From the NCBI GenBank assembly GCA_027483345.1, contig JAIXUV010000034.1, positions 1 through 64,000 on the forward strand: DNA of 64,000 bases. The letters run 5' to 3'. The notes below the pieces were generated by a model. It worked only from the letters and a program-made list of their open reading frames with translations. It did not search any database and had not been told where the DNA came from. Of this stretch, positions 1 to 9,727 are shown in pieces (positions within the stretch are counted from its first letter, which is position 1; each line of letters starts with the position of its first letter). A program made the translations under genes and the position numbers. This DNA comes from Verrucomicrobiales bacterium. Its GTDB lineage: Bacteria; Verrucomicrobiota; Verrucomicrobiia; Limisphaerales; UBA9464.

Positions 1-2801
1 GCGGCGATCTTCGGAGGGATCCGCGTCGCGGCCGCCGACGGCGTCTGCGCGAGGTGGCTGACCAGCTTCAGTCGCTGGCTCTCGCCACCCGAGAGCGTGT
101 TGATCGGCTGACCCAACCGGAGGTAGCCCAGCCCGACCTCGTCCAGGAGACGCAGCTTCTCCACGGCACGGCGCGCCGGGCGCGAGTCGGGAAACCCCGA
201 GAGGAAAGCCACGGCATCCTCCACCGTCGCCTCCAGGAGGTCGGCCACGGACAACGCCTGTCCCGCTGGCGCGGTGATGCGGACACTGGCGACGTGCTCG
301 CGGAAGCGTCGGCCGTTGCAAGCCGGGCACCGGATGAAGATGTCGCTCAGGAACTGCATCTCGATCTTCTCGTGGCCCGCGCCGCGGCACTGTTCGCACT
401 GGCCGAGCTGCGAGTTGAAGCTGAAGTGTCCCGGCTGCAGACCGAGGGACTTCGCGACGTCGCTTGAGGCGAAGAAGTCGCGGATGTCATCGAACGCCCC
501 GATGTAGACCGCCGGATTCGAACGCGGCGTGCGGCCCAATGATGTCTGGTCCACCAGCACCACCGCACCGAGGTTCTCCGCCCCTTCCAGCTCCGCGGAG
601 GCCAGGGCTCCGGCAGCCTCGTCGAGGGACTCGCCATCGACCTCCTCCTCCAAGGCCTGCGCCGCACCGGTGCCCGCAAGCCGCGCCTGGAGCAGCGGCA
701 GCAGGGCCTCGCGGACGAGCGTGGACTTTCCGGAACCGCTGACGCCGCTGATGCCGACCAGCCTTCCCAAGGGGATCTCCACGGAGAGGTCCCGGAGGTT
801 GTTGGCCGTGACGCCCTTCAGACGCAGCGTCTCGGACCGGCCGGTGGCCGTGTATCGGCTCCGGGTCGGGAGGGCGTCTTCCATCGACATGGACGGCAGG
901 CTTGTCCCGATCGCCGACAGGGAGACCGGGCGGCGTCTTGGCAGCTCGATGCGGCGGCGTCCGGTGAGGAAGTCGGCGGTGAGCGAACCCTCGGCCCGGG
1001 CCAACTGCGAAGCGGGGCCTTGGAAGACGACCTGGCCGCCGGATTCACCATGGCCGGGACCGATGTCCACGATCCGATCCGCGGCCCGCATGACGGCGGA
1101 CTCGTGTTCGACGACGACGACCGTGTTCCCCAGGTCGCGTAGGCGCTCGAGGATCCGGATCAGCCGGACGGTGTCCCGGGCATGGAGTCCGACGCTCGGT
1201 TCGTCGAGCACGTACAGCGTGTTGACGAGGCGCGTCCCAAGGCAGGTCGTGAGGTTCACCCGTTCCGTCTCTCCGCCGCTCAGCGTGCGGGTGGCGCGGT
1301 CCAAGGTGAGATAGCCCAGTCCGACCTCGAGGAGGTAGTCGAGCCGCGTTCGCACCTCGCGGAGGGCCATCCCGACCGGATCGCGTCCGGAATGACGGGA
1401 TTGCTCCAGCAGTCGAAGGATCAGGACGGCAGCGTCGGCGACCGGCAACGCATAGAACCCGGCCAGGTCCATCGCCACGGTTTCACCCGGCGGCGTCCAT
1501 CGATAGAGAAGCGACTCCTGCTTGAAGCGCTTCCCTTCGCAGACGGTGCAACGCCGGTAGCTCCGATATCGGGCGAGCAGCACCCGCACGTGCATCTTGT
1601 AGGCCTTGCCTTCCAGCCACCGGAAATAGCCACGGACACCGTACCAGCTCTTCGGCCACGCGTTCTCCGGATCCTCCGGATCATGGCCCGGGTCGCCTTC
1701 CATCAACCACCGCTGCTGCGCTTCCGTCATGCGGTTGAACGGGACATCGGTGGGGATGCCCCGCTTCCGGGCCATCCTCATCATGTCCGCCTGGCACTCG
1801 GCGCCGGACTCGGTCTGCCAGGGCTTCACCACACCTTGGGAAAGCGACTTCGAGCGGTCCGGCAGCGCCAGGTCGGGATCGATGGAGATGACCCTTCCGA
1901 ACCCCTTGCACGCCGGGCAGGCGCCCACGGGATGGTTGAACGAGAAGAGCGCCGGCGTGGGCTCCGCGTACTCGAGGTCGCAGGCGGCGCAATGGTGTCC
2001 CTTGGAGAAATGGCCGACCGAGGACCAGAGCTTACCCCCGTCGGCGGAACCCAAGACCGTCAGGCGCCCCTGCCCGAAGTGGTAGGCCTGCTCGCACGCC
2101 TCGACGAAGCGGTTCCGCGAGCCGGATGCCATTCGGACCCGGTCGGCGACCACGGTCAGTCGTCCTGCGATACCCTTCGAGGACGACGCGGCGGCTTCTT
2201 CCACGCGCAGCACGGCGCCTCCGGCGACGATCCGCTGGAAGCCCTGCTTGGAAACCAACGCCAACTGCTCGGTGAGCGGGATCTTGTCCGAGAGCGGCAG
2301 GTCGAAGGCGACCAGCAGGTCCGCGCCGGCGGCCGAATCCTTGGAAACGCGCTCCCAAACCGCCTCGGGCGGCTCCCTACGGACGGGTCGGGCGCATTGA
2401 CGGCAATGGAGTCCCGCCAGATGCGGCCAAAGCACCTTCATGTGGTCGCACAGCTCGGTCATCGTGCCGACCGTGCTGCGGGTGGTCCGGACGGCGTTGC
2501 GCTGTTCGATCGCGATCGCGGGCGGGATGTTCTCGATGCGATCCACCGCCGGCTTGTCCATGCGGTCGAAGAACTGGCGGGCGTAGGGCGAGAACGTCTC
2601 GATGTAACGGCGCTGTCCCTCGGCGTAGAGCGTCTCGAACGCCAGCGAACTCTTGCCGGAGCCGCTGAGACCGGTGACCACGATCAGTTCACCGAGGGGA
2701 AGGTCGAGGTCGAAACCCTTGAGGTTGTTCTGACGGACACCGCGGAGACGGATGCAGTCGGGACGGGATTCGTGGGTGTCGGGACGTGCGGGATCCGGCA
2801 T
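1..2801 (-). CDS. uvrA: Excinuclease ABC subunit A (UvrA), 3' end truncated by window edge
   Basis: Manual minus-strand translation from ATG at 2801 is open to the window edge (so absent from ORF track): [84 protein letters not shown]...; also [11 protein letters not shown] and [11 protein letters not shown] signature motifs, CxxC zinc motifs. Confidence 0.95.
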   Translation of the reverse strand, partial: MPDPARPDTHESRPDCIRLRGVRQNNLKGFDLDLPLGELIVVTGLSGSGKSSLAFETLYAEGQRRYIETFSPYARQFFDRMDKPAVDRIENIPPAIAIEQRNAVRTTRSTVGTMTELCDHMKVLWPHLAGLHCRQCARPVRREPPEAVWERVSKDSAAGADLLVAFDLPLSDKIPLTEQLALVSKQGFQRIVAGGAVLRVEEAAASSSKGIAGRLTVVADRVRMASGSRNRFVEACEQAYHFGQGRLTVLGSADGGKLWSSVGHFSKGHHCAACDLEYAEPTPALFSFNHPVGACPACKGFGRVISIDPDLALPDRSKSLSQGVVKPWQTESGAECQADMMRMARKRGIPTDVPFNRMTEAQQRWLMEGDPGHDPEDPENAWPKSWYGVRGYFRWLEGKAYKMHVRVLLARYRSYRRCTVCEGKRFKQESLLYRWTPPGETVAMDLAGFYALPVADAAVLILRLLEQSRHSGRDPVGMALREVRTRLDYLLEVGLGYLTLDRATRTLSGGETERVNLTTCLGTRLVNTLYVLDEPSVGLHARDTVRLIRILERLRDLGNTVVVVEHESAVMRAADRIVDIGPGHGESGGQVVFQGPASQLARAEGSLTADFLTGRRRIELPRRRPVSLSAIGTSLPSMSMEDALPTRSRYTATGRSETLRLKGVTANNLRDLSVEIPLGRLVGISGVSGSGKSTLVREALLPLLQARLAGTGAAQALEEEVDGESLDEAAGALASAELEGAENLGAVVLVDQTSLGRTPRSNPAVYIGAFDDIRDFFASSDVAKSLGLQPGHFSFNSQLGQCEQCRGAGHEKIEMQFLSDIFIRCPACNGRRFREHVASVRITAPAGQALSVADLLEATVEDAVAFLSGFPDSRPARRAVEKLRLLDEVGLGYLRLGQPINTLSGGESQRLKLVSHLAQTPSAAATRIPPKIA

Positions 2802-3078
2802 CGGGCGGCCAAGCTATGGTCCGACCGTCGGGAGTCAATGCGGCGCCCCCATCTGCAAAGCGCCGAGCGCATGGACCGGTTCCCGCCCTGGAACGCGAAC
2901 CCCCCGGCATCCTTGGGACACCGGGGGTGCTCGGAATCTGGGTTCCAGGCTTCAATGAAGTCCGCCTCGGAACAGAAGCCGAATCACTGTGAGAGGATCG
3001 GTTTTGCCACTGAAGACCGGGAGGTCCCTTTCGCGGCCTTGCGGCTTCGCGTGCGGCTCCCTCCCGCCGGACTCCTCC

Positions 3079-3495
3079 TCAGGCCGGGATCTCGTCAGCG
3101 CGGAAGAAGCGCTTCACCTCGATCTCCGCGTTCTCAACGGAATCGGAGGCGTGCGCGATGTTGATCATGTTGGTCTCGCCGAGGTCGCCGCGGATCGTGC
3201 CCTTCGGCGCCTTGCGGCTGTCGGTGGGGCCGAGCAGGTCGCGGACGGTCGCGACGGCGTTCTCGCCGGAAAGGATCACGGCCAGGACCGGCTCCGACTT
3301 CATGAACTCCACGATCTCCGGGAAGAAGGGCTTCGAGGCGATGTGCGAGTAGTGTTCCGTGAGGAGCGCGTCGCTGAGACGGAGCACCTTGGCGGCCTGG
3401 ATCCGGAGTCCGGCCTTCTGGAAACGGTTCAGGACCTCGCCGGCGAGGTTCTTCTTCATGCAGTCCGGCTTGCAAAGGATGAGTGTGCGTTCCAT
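3079..3495 (-). CDS. ndk: Nucleoside diphosphate kinase
   Basis: MERTLILCKPDCMKKNLAGEVLNRFQKAGLRIQAAKVLRLS...; NDK N-terminal signature and NxxHASDS active-site region (NIAHASDSVENAEIEVKRFF). Confidence 0.95.
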   Translation of the reverse strand: MERTLILCKPDCMKKNLAGEVLNRFQKAGLRIQAAKVLRLSDALLTEHYSHIASKPFFPEIVEFMKSEPVLAVILSGENAVATVRDLLGPTDSRKAPKGTIRGDLGETNMINIAHASDSVENAEIEVKRFFRADEIPA

Positions 3496-3662
3496 CGGTC
3501 CGGAGAGCCTACACGCATCCCATCGGCCGCGTAAACGGCGTGTTTCAAAGTTCATCCAACCGTCACCCGGTTCCCGATCCGGCGCGCGGACGGGGCGTTG
3601 ACCGGACCACCGGACCTTCCTAGCGTGCCCGCAGTCGAAGGCTTCGGCCCGGACACATCCCC

Positions 3663-4634
3663 ATGAAGAACTCCCTCGAAACGCGGCTTGGAATCTTTTT
3701 CGCCGTCGTCGTCGTCGCCGCCTTCATCCTGTTCGAGATGGTCGGCGGACAGCGCTACTTCGCGAAGAGCATCCCGATCCGTGCCCGTTTCAACACCGCC
3801 GGCGACCTGAAGGCCGGGGATCCAGTGAAGCTCGCGGGCGTGGACGTCGGCAAGGTGCGCTCGATCCGGATCAGCTCCGGCAAGGTCGAGGTGCTCATGG
3901 ACGTCGATCCCGCGGCGGAGATCCGCACCGACAGCAAGGCGGTGATCAAGTTCACCGGGCTCATGGGACAGAACTTCGTGGCCATCGACTTCGGCAGCCA
4001 GAACTCCCCCACCCTCGCGCCGGACGCCATCCTCGAGACCAAGGAGCAGCCCGACCTTGCCGCGATCATGGCCAAGCTCGAGACGGCCGCCGACGGCATG
4101 CAGAACATGAGCAAGAGCTTCTCGGGCGAGGAGTTCGGCAAGTTGCTGGGGCCTCTGACCGAGTTGGTGAAGGACAACCAGCCCCGCATCGCGATGATCC
4201 TGGGCAACCTCCAGAACCTCACGACCACTTTGAACGACGGCAAGGGGACGCTCGGTCGCCTGATGAAGGAGGACACCCTCTACGCCAACACGCTGGTGGC
4301 CGTGACCAACCTCATGACGACCTCCGAGGACATGAAACTCACCCTGGCCGACGCCCGGAGGATCGTCGCCGGACTTCAGGAAGGCCGTGGAACCGTCGGG
4401 AAGCTGCTCGTCGACGAGTCCCTGTTCCGTGAGACGACCAACATGATGACCAACCTGCGCGAGATCACCGAGAAGATGAACCGCGGCAACGGGACGGTCG
4501 GGCAGCTCATCAACGACGACGCGTTCCTGAAGAACGTGAAGCTCACCCTGCAGAAGGTCGAGAAGGCGACGGAGACCCTCGAGGACGCCGGACCGCTCCA
4601 GGTGATCGGAACGGCGGCCGGCAGCATCTTCTGA
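3663..4634 (+). CDS. MlaD/MCE-family lipid-transport substrate-binding protein
   Basis: N-terminal TM helix followed by MCE domain: SIPIRARFNTAGDLKAGDPVKLAGVDVGKVRSIRISSGKVEVLMDVDPAAEIRTDSKAVIKFTGLMGQNFVAIDFG. Confidence 0.88.
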   Translation: MKNSLETRLGIFFAVVVVAAFILFEMVGGQRYFAKSIPIRARFNTAGDLKAGDPVKLAGVDVGKVRSIRISSGKVEVLMDVDPAAEIRTDSKAVIKFTGLMGQNFVAIDFGSQNSPTLAPDAILETKEQPDLAAIMAKLETAADGMQNMSKSFSGEEFGKLLGPLTELVKDNQPRIAMILGNLQNLTTTLNDGKGTLGRLMKEDTLYANTLVAVTNLMTTSEDMKLTLADARRIVAGLQEGRGTVGKLLVDESLFRETTNMMTNLREITEKMNRGNGTVGQLINDDAFLKNVKLTLQKVEKATETLEDAGPLQVIGTAAGSIF

Positions 4635-4703
4635 GGTTCGACGGAGCCCAAGGCTTCGTCCCGGTTCGGTCGCGGTGGGTCACGCTCCGTATTCCGAAAA
4701 GCC

Positions 4704-5327
4704 ATGAACCTGTACCGACTCAAGGGAAAGATCCACGGGGCCTCCTACGGACTGGGCTCCGGGCGGAACACCATCGGCCGATCCTCGGAGAACCTGGTAC
4801 GGATCCCGGACCCTTCGGTTTCCGGCGTCCACTGCGAGATCGAGATCGGGGAAACGGGAGTCGTCGTGCGCGACCTCCAGTCCACCAACGGCACGTTCAT
4901 CGACGGCCAACCGGTAGCCGAGTCTGCGATCCGGCCCGGACAGGTGCTCCAGCTGGGCACCGTGGCGTTGGTGCTGGAGGAGGAGTCGGTCACCATCGCG
5001 GTTCCGACACTGCCTTCCACGGCGGTGGAGGAGAACGGACCGAAGACCCTGGCCGACGGCACGTTGGCCTGCTCGCGGTTTCCGGAACTCCAGGCCGCGT
5101 TCCGTTGCACGAAGTGCCAGCGGCCCTTCCATGGAAGCGCCCTCAGGCAGGTCCGCCTCAGCTCGGGCCGGCTTCCCCTGCTCTTCTGTCCGGACTGCGA
5201 CGGCAAATGCGAGGTCATCCCCGGATTCAGCCGTTCCGGGGACTCCGGAAGCGTGCTGCTGAATCCGAGGAAGCTCCTGTCGCGGATCACCCAGACGATC
5301 CGTCTGGGTTGGCGCAAGCCCGAGTGA
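4704..5327 (+). CDS. FHA-domain protein with C-terminal Cys-pair (zinc-ribbon-like) segment
   Basis: NTIGRSSENLVRIPDPSVSGVHCEIEIGETGVVVRDLQSTNGTFIDGQPV is a canonical FHA core; later CTKCQ...CPDC pairs. Confidence 0.85.
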   Translation: MNLYRLKGKIHGASYGLGSGRNTIGRSSENLVRIPDPSVSGVHCEIEIGETGVVVRDLQSTNGTFIDGQPVAESAIRPGQVLQLGTVALVLEEESVTIAVPTLPSTAVEENGPKTLADGTLACSRFPELQAAFRCTKCQRPFHGSALRQVRLSSGRLPLLFCPDCDGKCEVIPGFSRSGDSGSVLLNPRKLLSRITQTIRLGWRKPE

Positions 5328-5352
5328 ACGGGCGCGGCCGGATCCGGATGGT

Positions 5353-7146
5353 TCAGTCGCGGATGCGGAGCCGGCTCATCTGGCCGGGCAGGATCCCGCC
5401 GCACACCGCCGCCACCACGACGGCGAGGGCCGCCTGGCCCCACTTGCCGTAGATGGCCCAGCCTCCGGCGAAGATCAGCGCCCAGATGCCGATGGAGGCG
5501 AGGATCGTGCAGACGATTCCCGGGACGATGTCCGATCGCTTGGACCACTCGAACTCGTGCATCTGGACCCGCTCGTGTTCGGCATCTTCCAGGACCCGCG
5601 CCCAGCCCTTCCCGCCCGGTTGGACCCGCTTGTAGAAGTCACGGAGCTTCTCCTCCTCGGTGGGCGTGGTCAGAACCGCGGTGAGGATCGAAGAGATGGT
5701 GGTCACCGCCACGCCGATCACCATGCGCCGGGCCTCGGACACCTCGCCGGCACTTCCCAACCGCCAGAAGGCCGCCATGCCGAACGAGACCAGCATGGCC
5801 ACGATCTCGGCCTGCGCGTTGATCCGCCACCAGAACCAGCGGAGGATCAGGACGAGTCCGGTGCCGGCTCCCACTTCCATCATGAGGTTGAAGTTGGAGA
5901 GCGCGTCCTGCATCTGGAGCGCCAGCGCACAGGAAGCCAGCATCAGCAGCACCGTGGAGATCCGTCCCAGCCAGACCTGCTGTCCGTCGGTCGCCTTGGG
6001 ATTGATGAACCGGGTGTAGATGTCGCTGACCACGATCGAGGAACCGTAGTTCACCTGGGTCGACATCGTGCTCATGTAGGCAGCGATCAGTGAGGCCACC
6101 ATGATCCCCATCAGCCCGGGCGGCAGGAAGGTCATCATCGCCGGATAGGCGAGGTCGTCCTGGATGATCTTCGGATCGAGGTGCGGGAACTTCGAGCGGA
6201 GCGAGGCGAGGTCGGGGAAGACCATCAGTGAGGCCAGTGCGACGAGGATCCAGGGCCACGGACGGACCGCGTAGTGCATCACGTTGAAGAAGAGGCAGGC
6301 GCCGACCGCGTGCTTCTCGTTCTTCGCCGCCAGGAGCCGCTGCGCCACGTAGCCGCCGCCGCCAGGCTCGGCGCCGGGGTAGTAGATGCTCCACCAGGTC
6401 ACCAGGAGCGGCACGAGGAAGACCGCCGTGACCAGGTCGGACGGAGCCGTCGCGAAGTCGGGGATGATGTCGAGCTTGGGACTGACGCGCGGGTCCGCCA
6501 GCAGGCGCTTGAGGCCGCCCACCTCCGGGAGACCGGTCACGAAGACCGCGGCCCAGATGGCGCCGACCATGGCGATCACGAACTGGACGAGATCCGTGAG
6601 CAACACGCTCGTGAGGCCGCCGGCCATGCTGTACGCGAGCGTCACCACCGAGGCGAGGGCAATGGTCTGAAGCGGATCCATTCCGAACATGACGCCCCCG
6701 ATCTTGATGGCCGCCAGGGTCACGTTGGCCATCACCAGGATGTTGAAGAAGATGCCGAGGTAGACCGCCCGGAAGCCGCGGAGGAACGCAGCGGGCCTGC
6801 CGGAATAGCGGAGCTCGTAGAACTCGATGTCGGTGAGCATGCCGCTCCGTCGCCAGAGCTTGGCGAAGAGGAACACCGTGCTGGTGCCGGTCAGCAGCAG
6901 CGCCCACCAGACCCAGTTCCCGAAGACGCCGTTCCGACGGACGATCCCCGTGACCAGGTTCGGCGTGTCCGCGGCGAAGGTCGTGGCGACCATCGAGGTG
7001 CCCAGAAGCCACCAGGGCATGGTCCGGCCGCTGAGGAAGTAGCTCTCGTAGTTCTTCCCCGCGGATTTGCCGGCGATGAAGCCGATCAGGAGGTAGACCG
7101 CGAACGCAGTGAGGATGATGACCCAGTCGATGGGGCGCAGTTGCAT
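5353..7146 (-). CDS. Sodium:solute symporter (SSS family)
   Basis: Multi-TM protein MQLRPIDWVIILTAFAVYLLIGFIAGKSAGKNYESYFLSGRTMPWWLLGTSMVATTFAADTPNLVTGIVRRNG; ATG at 7146 preferred over upstream ORF start. Confidence 0.92.
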   Translation of the reverse strand: MQLRPIDWVIILTAFAVYLLIGFIAGKSAGKNYESYFLSGRTMPWWLLGTSMVATTFAADTPNLVTGIVRRNGVFGNWVWWALLLTGTSTVFLFAKLWRRSGMLTDIEFYELRYSGRPAAFLRGFRAVYLGIFFNILVMANVTLAAIKIGGVMFGMDPLQTIALASVVTLAYSMAGGLTSVLLTDLVQFVIAMVGAIWAAVFVTGLPEVGGLKRLLADPRVSPKLDIIPDFATAPSDLVTAVFLVPLLVTWWSIYYPGAEPGGGGYVAQRLLAAKNEKHAVGACLFFNVMHYAVRPWPWILVALASLMVFPDLASLRSKFPHLDPKIIQDDLAYPAMMTFLPPGLMGIMVASLIAAYMSTMSTQVNYGSSIVVSDIYTRFINPKATDGQQVWLGRISTVLLMLASCALALQMQDALSNFNLMMEVGAGTGLVLILRWFWWRINAQAEIVAMLVSFGMAAFWRLGSAGEVSEARRMVIGVAVTTISSILTAVLTTPTEEEKLRDFYKRVQPGGKGWARVLEDAEHERVQMHEFEWSKRSDIVPGIVCTILASIGIWALIFAGGWAIYGKWGQAALAVVVAAVCGGILPGQMSRLRIRD

Positions 7147-7671
7147 GGGTTTCGCGCGAGAATGAGGCACATGCAGGCTCCTGCCAATCCCGCGTTGCTT
7201 CCCTCGCGGTAGCCGAACCAAAAATCCGATGGAGGCAACCCAAGTTCACCCAGACGAGGAGGGCGCAGATACCGCGTCCCACGAAACCCATCCAACCCGG
7301 GTTTCGCCGGCGAACGCGCCGTGGATCACCCGTCTTTTCGTCTGCTCCACGAAGTTCATGCGATGCAACGGGGATGCGTCTGGACGAGAACCGCCGATTT
7401 GTGTCGGTGGGCCGGACCGCGTGAAGCCGGAACCCCCGCTCTCTCGGCATGCGCGCGAAAGCCCGATCCGGATCCCACGCCCTTGCGGTTCACGATCGTG
7501 CAGATCGGAACCGATGGATCGTCCGAGGACGCCCGAATGAGTCGGGTTTGACCCCATGGCCCGCGACCCTGAGAAGCCCGAGGTTCGGGATCAACTTCGG
7601 CTCCGTTCCGATTCCCGGCGGAGCGGGAGAATCCCTCTCTTGGGCAATTCGGTATCGATACACGACGACAT

Positions 7672-7878
7672 ATGACCAAACTCGAGATCAAGGGCGACTG
7701 GAACATCATCCAAGGCAAGCTGAAGCAGAAGTGGGCCAAGCTGACGGATGACGACCTCCGGTTTGTCGAAGGCAAGCAGGAGGAACTGATCGGGCGAATC
7801 CAGAAGCGCACCGGCGAGGCGCGGGAAGCGGTGGAGAAGGCCATCCACGAGTCTTCGACTTCCTGCTGCAAATGCTGA
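7672..7878 (+). CDS. CsbD-family small stress-response protein
   Basis: [48 protein letters not shown] matches CsbD-like pattern. Confidence 0.9.
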   Translation: MTKLEIKGDWNIIQGKLKQKWAKLTDDDLRFVEGKQEELIGRIQKRTGEAREAVEKAIHESSTSCCKC

Positions 7879-7931
7879 TCCCGCCCCGGGCTTGCCAACC
7901 GGCAGGTCCCGGGCCTTCCCCGAGTTCCGCC

Positions 7932-8141
7932 ATGAAAGATCCGGTCTACAAGCTCATCGAACTCACCGGCACCTCCGACAAGTCCGTCGAGGAGGCCGTC
8001 GACAATGCGATCCGAAAAGCCGCCAAGACGGTCAACAACCTCCGCTGGTTCCAAGTGGTCGAGACCCGGGGCAGCATTGCGAAGGGTCGGGTCGAACACT
8101 GGCAGGTGACCATCAAGGTCGGATTCACCGTGGACGATTGA
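7932..8141 (+). CDS. Dodecin-family protein
   Basis: [69 protein letters not shown] is dodecin-like; ATG at 7932. Confidence 0.93.
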   Translation: MKDPVYKLIELTGTSDKSVEEAVDNAIRKAAKTVNNLRWFQVVETRGSIAKGRVEHWQVTIKVGFTVDD

Positions 8142-8515
8142 GGTCCGAGCCTGGGCCGTGGGCAGCGCTGGACGACCTTGGGAAATGGCTGCAGGCCCCA
8201 ATTGTGTCCCACTTCTCAGGAGACCGGTTTGGGAGGCGCGGAAAGGAGTCGAGACGCCGCGGATGCCTCAATCGGTCTCAAACCGCGGTGGAAGGGACGT
8301 TGTGGCCTCGGCCGGAGTAGAACCGACCATCCATGCCACATTCCCGAGACCGGCGGACGGCGGGACTCCATGCCTGCGAATCCGCGTCTCCGTCGCCTTC
8401 GCACTTCTCGCGGAGGAACCGTCCACCAGCAATGCGGAGCGGTCGGCGAATTCCTTGCCTCCCGCCCTGTGTCCCGCCTTGGTCTTCCCGTCCGGACTCG
8501 GCTAGTTTCGTCCCG

Positions 8516-9727
8516 ATGTCACCGAGGCGCATCCTCATCGCCGACCACGTCAGCAAGGTCCTTGGCGGGGCCGAGGTGAACGTGGTCGAGCTGCTGGGGC
8601 ATCCCGAACTGGCCCGTCGATGGCAGGTGACGGTCGCCTGCGCACCGGGCAGCCCGCTGGATTCCGCGCTGGCCGCCATGGGCGTGGACCGCGTTCCCTA
8701 CGGCTTCGCGCCGGCCCTGAACGAGCTTAGGGTGGTGGGACGTTCCTTCTCTCCCTGGGCCAAGGTGAAGGGCCTGCTGGAGCTCCAACGGGCCTCGGGA
8801 ACGCTCCGCGAACTCATCTCCCGCCTGAAGCCGGAGGCCGTCCTAACGCCGACCAACAAGGACCACTTCGCCGCAGGCGCCGCGGCCGCCCGTTCAGGGA
8901 TCCCCTCCGTCTGGTGGGTCAACGACCTGCTCACCCCGGAGTTCTTCGGATGGCCGGTCCGGCGGGCCTTCTCCCACAAGGCCCGCCGACTTGCCTCCCG
9001 CCTGGCTCCGGTGTCCCAGGCCGGAGCCGACGCCCTCGTCCAGTTGGGTGTCCCCCAGCAACGGATCCGGACGATCCTCAATGGCATCCCCCTCGACCGC
9101 TACGTCCGCGACGCTTCCCGGCCGCTCCGCACGCAACTCGACCTGGCGCCCGGGGAACCCCTCATCGGGGTCGTCGGAAGGATCACACCCTGGAAGGGCC
9201 AGGAACTCTTCCTTCGGATCGCCGAACAATGGATCGCCTCCGGACGCGCCGGACGTTTCGTCATCATCGGACGCGCCTTCAACGAAGACGCCCCCTTCGA
9301 ACAGCAGTTGCGGAGCCGCATCGCCCAAGCCCCGCTCCACGGACGCGTCTCCATGGTCCCCTTCCAAAGCGACATCGCCGCCGCGCTTTCCAGCCTCGAC
9401 GTCCTCCTCCACACCTCGCTGAAGCCGGAGCCCTTCGGAAGGGTGCTGATCGAGTCGATGGCGGTCGGGACTCCGGTGGTGGCCGCCGGTGCCGGCGGCG
9501 TCGCCGCGATCCTCACCTCGGACGTCGACGGCCTCGTCGTCCCACCCGGCGATGCCGCAGCCTACCTGAACTCGTTGCGGCGGCTGCTGGACGATGGCCC
9601 TGGCACCCGCCTTCTCACCGAGTCGGCACGGGAGACCGTCCGGAAACGCTTCAGCCTGGATCGCGTGTTCGGGGACTTCGAACGGCTGTTCGAGGAACTC
9701 GCCCAGACGGAAGGAATCCGCCGATGA
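8516..9727 (+). CDS. Glycosyltransferase family 4-like (GT-B)
   Basis: MSPRRILIADHVSKVLGGAEVNVVEL...; GVVGRITPWKGQELFLRIAEQW; EPFGRVLIESMAVGTPVVAAGAGGVAAIL. Confidence 0.9.
   Translation: MSPRRILIADHVSKVLGGAEVNVVELLGHPELARRWQVTVACAPGSPLDSALAAMGVDRVPYGFAPALNELRVVGRSFSPWAKVKGLLELQRASGTLRELISRLKPEAVLTPTNKDHFAAGAAAARSGIPSVWWVNDLLTPEFFGWPVRRAFSHKARRLASRLAPVSQAGADALVQLGVPQQRIRTILNGIPLDRYVRDASRPLRTQLDLAPGEPLIGVVGRITPWKGQELFLRIAEQWIASGRAGRFVIIGRAFNEDAPFEQQLRSRIAQAPLHGRVSMVPFQSDIAAALSSLDVLLHTSLKPEPFGRVLIESMAVGTPVVAAGAGGVAAILTSDVDGLVVPPGDAAAYLNSLRRLLDDGPGTRLLTESARETVRKRFSLDRVFGDFERLFEELAQTEGIRR

Noticed and set aside
2899-2928. ACCCCCCGG/CCGGGGGT inverted repeat between uvrA and ndk
   Set aside because: Long loop and no T-tract on either strand; not convincing as a terminator.
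1182-3164. 660-aa plus-strand ORF
   Set aside because: Antisense shadow of uvrA; the minus-strand uvrA frame was missing from the track only because it runs off the window edge.
5639-7450. 603-aa minus-strand ORF overlapping the symporter in another frame
   Set aside because: Out-of-frame reading of the symporter gene with His/Arg/Gly-rich low-complexity composition; the 5353-7146 frame has the real SSS family sequence.
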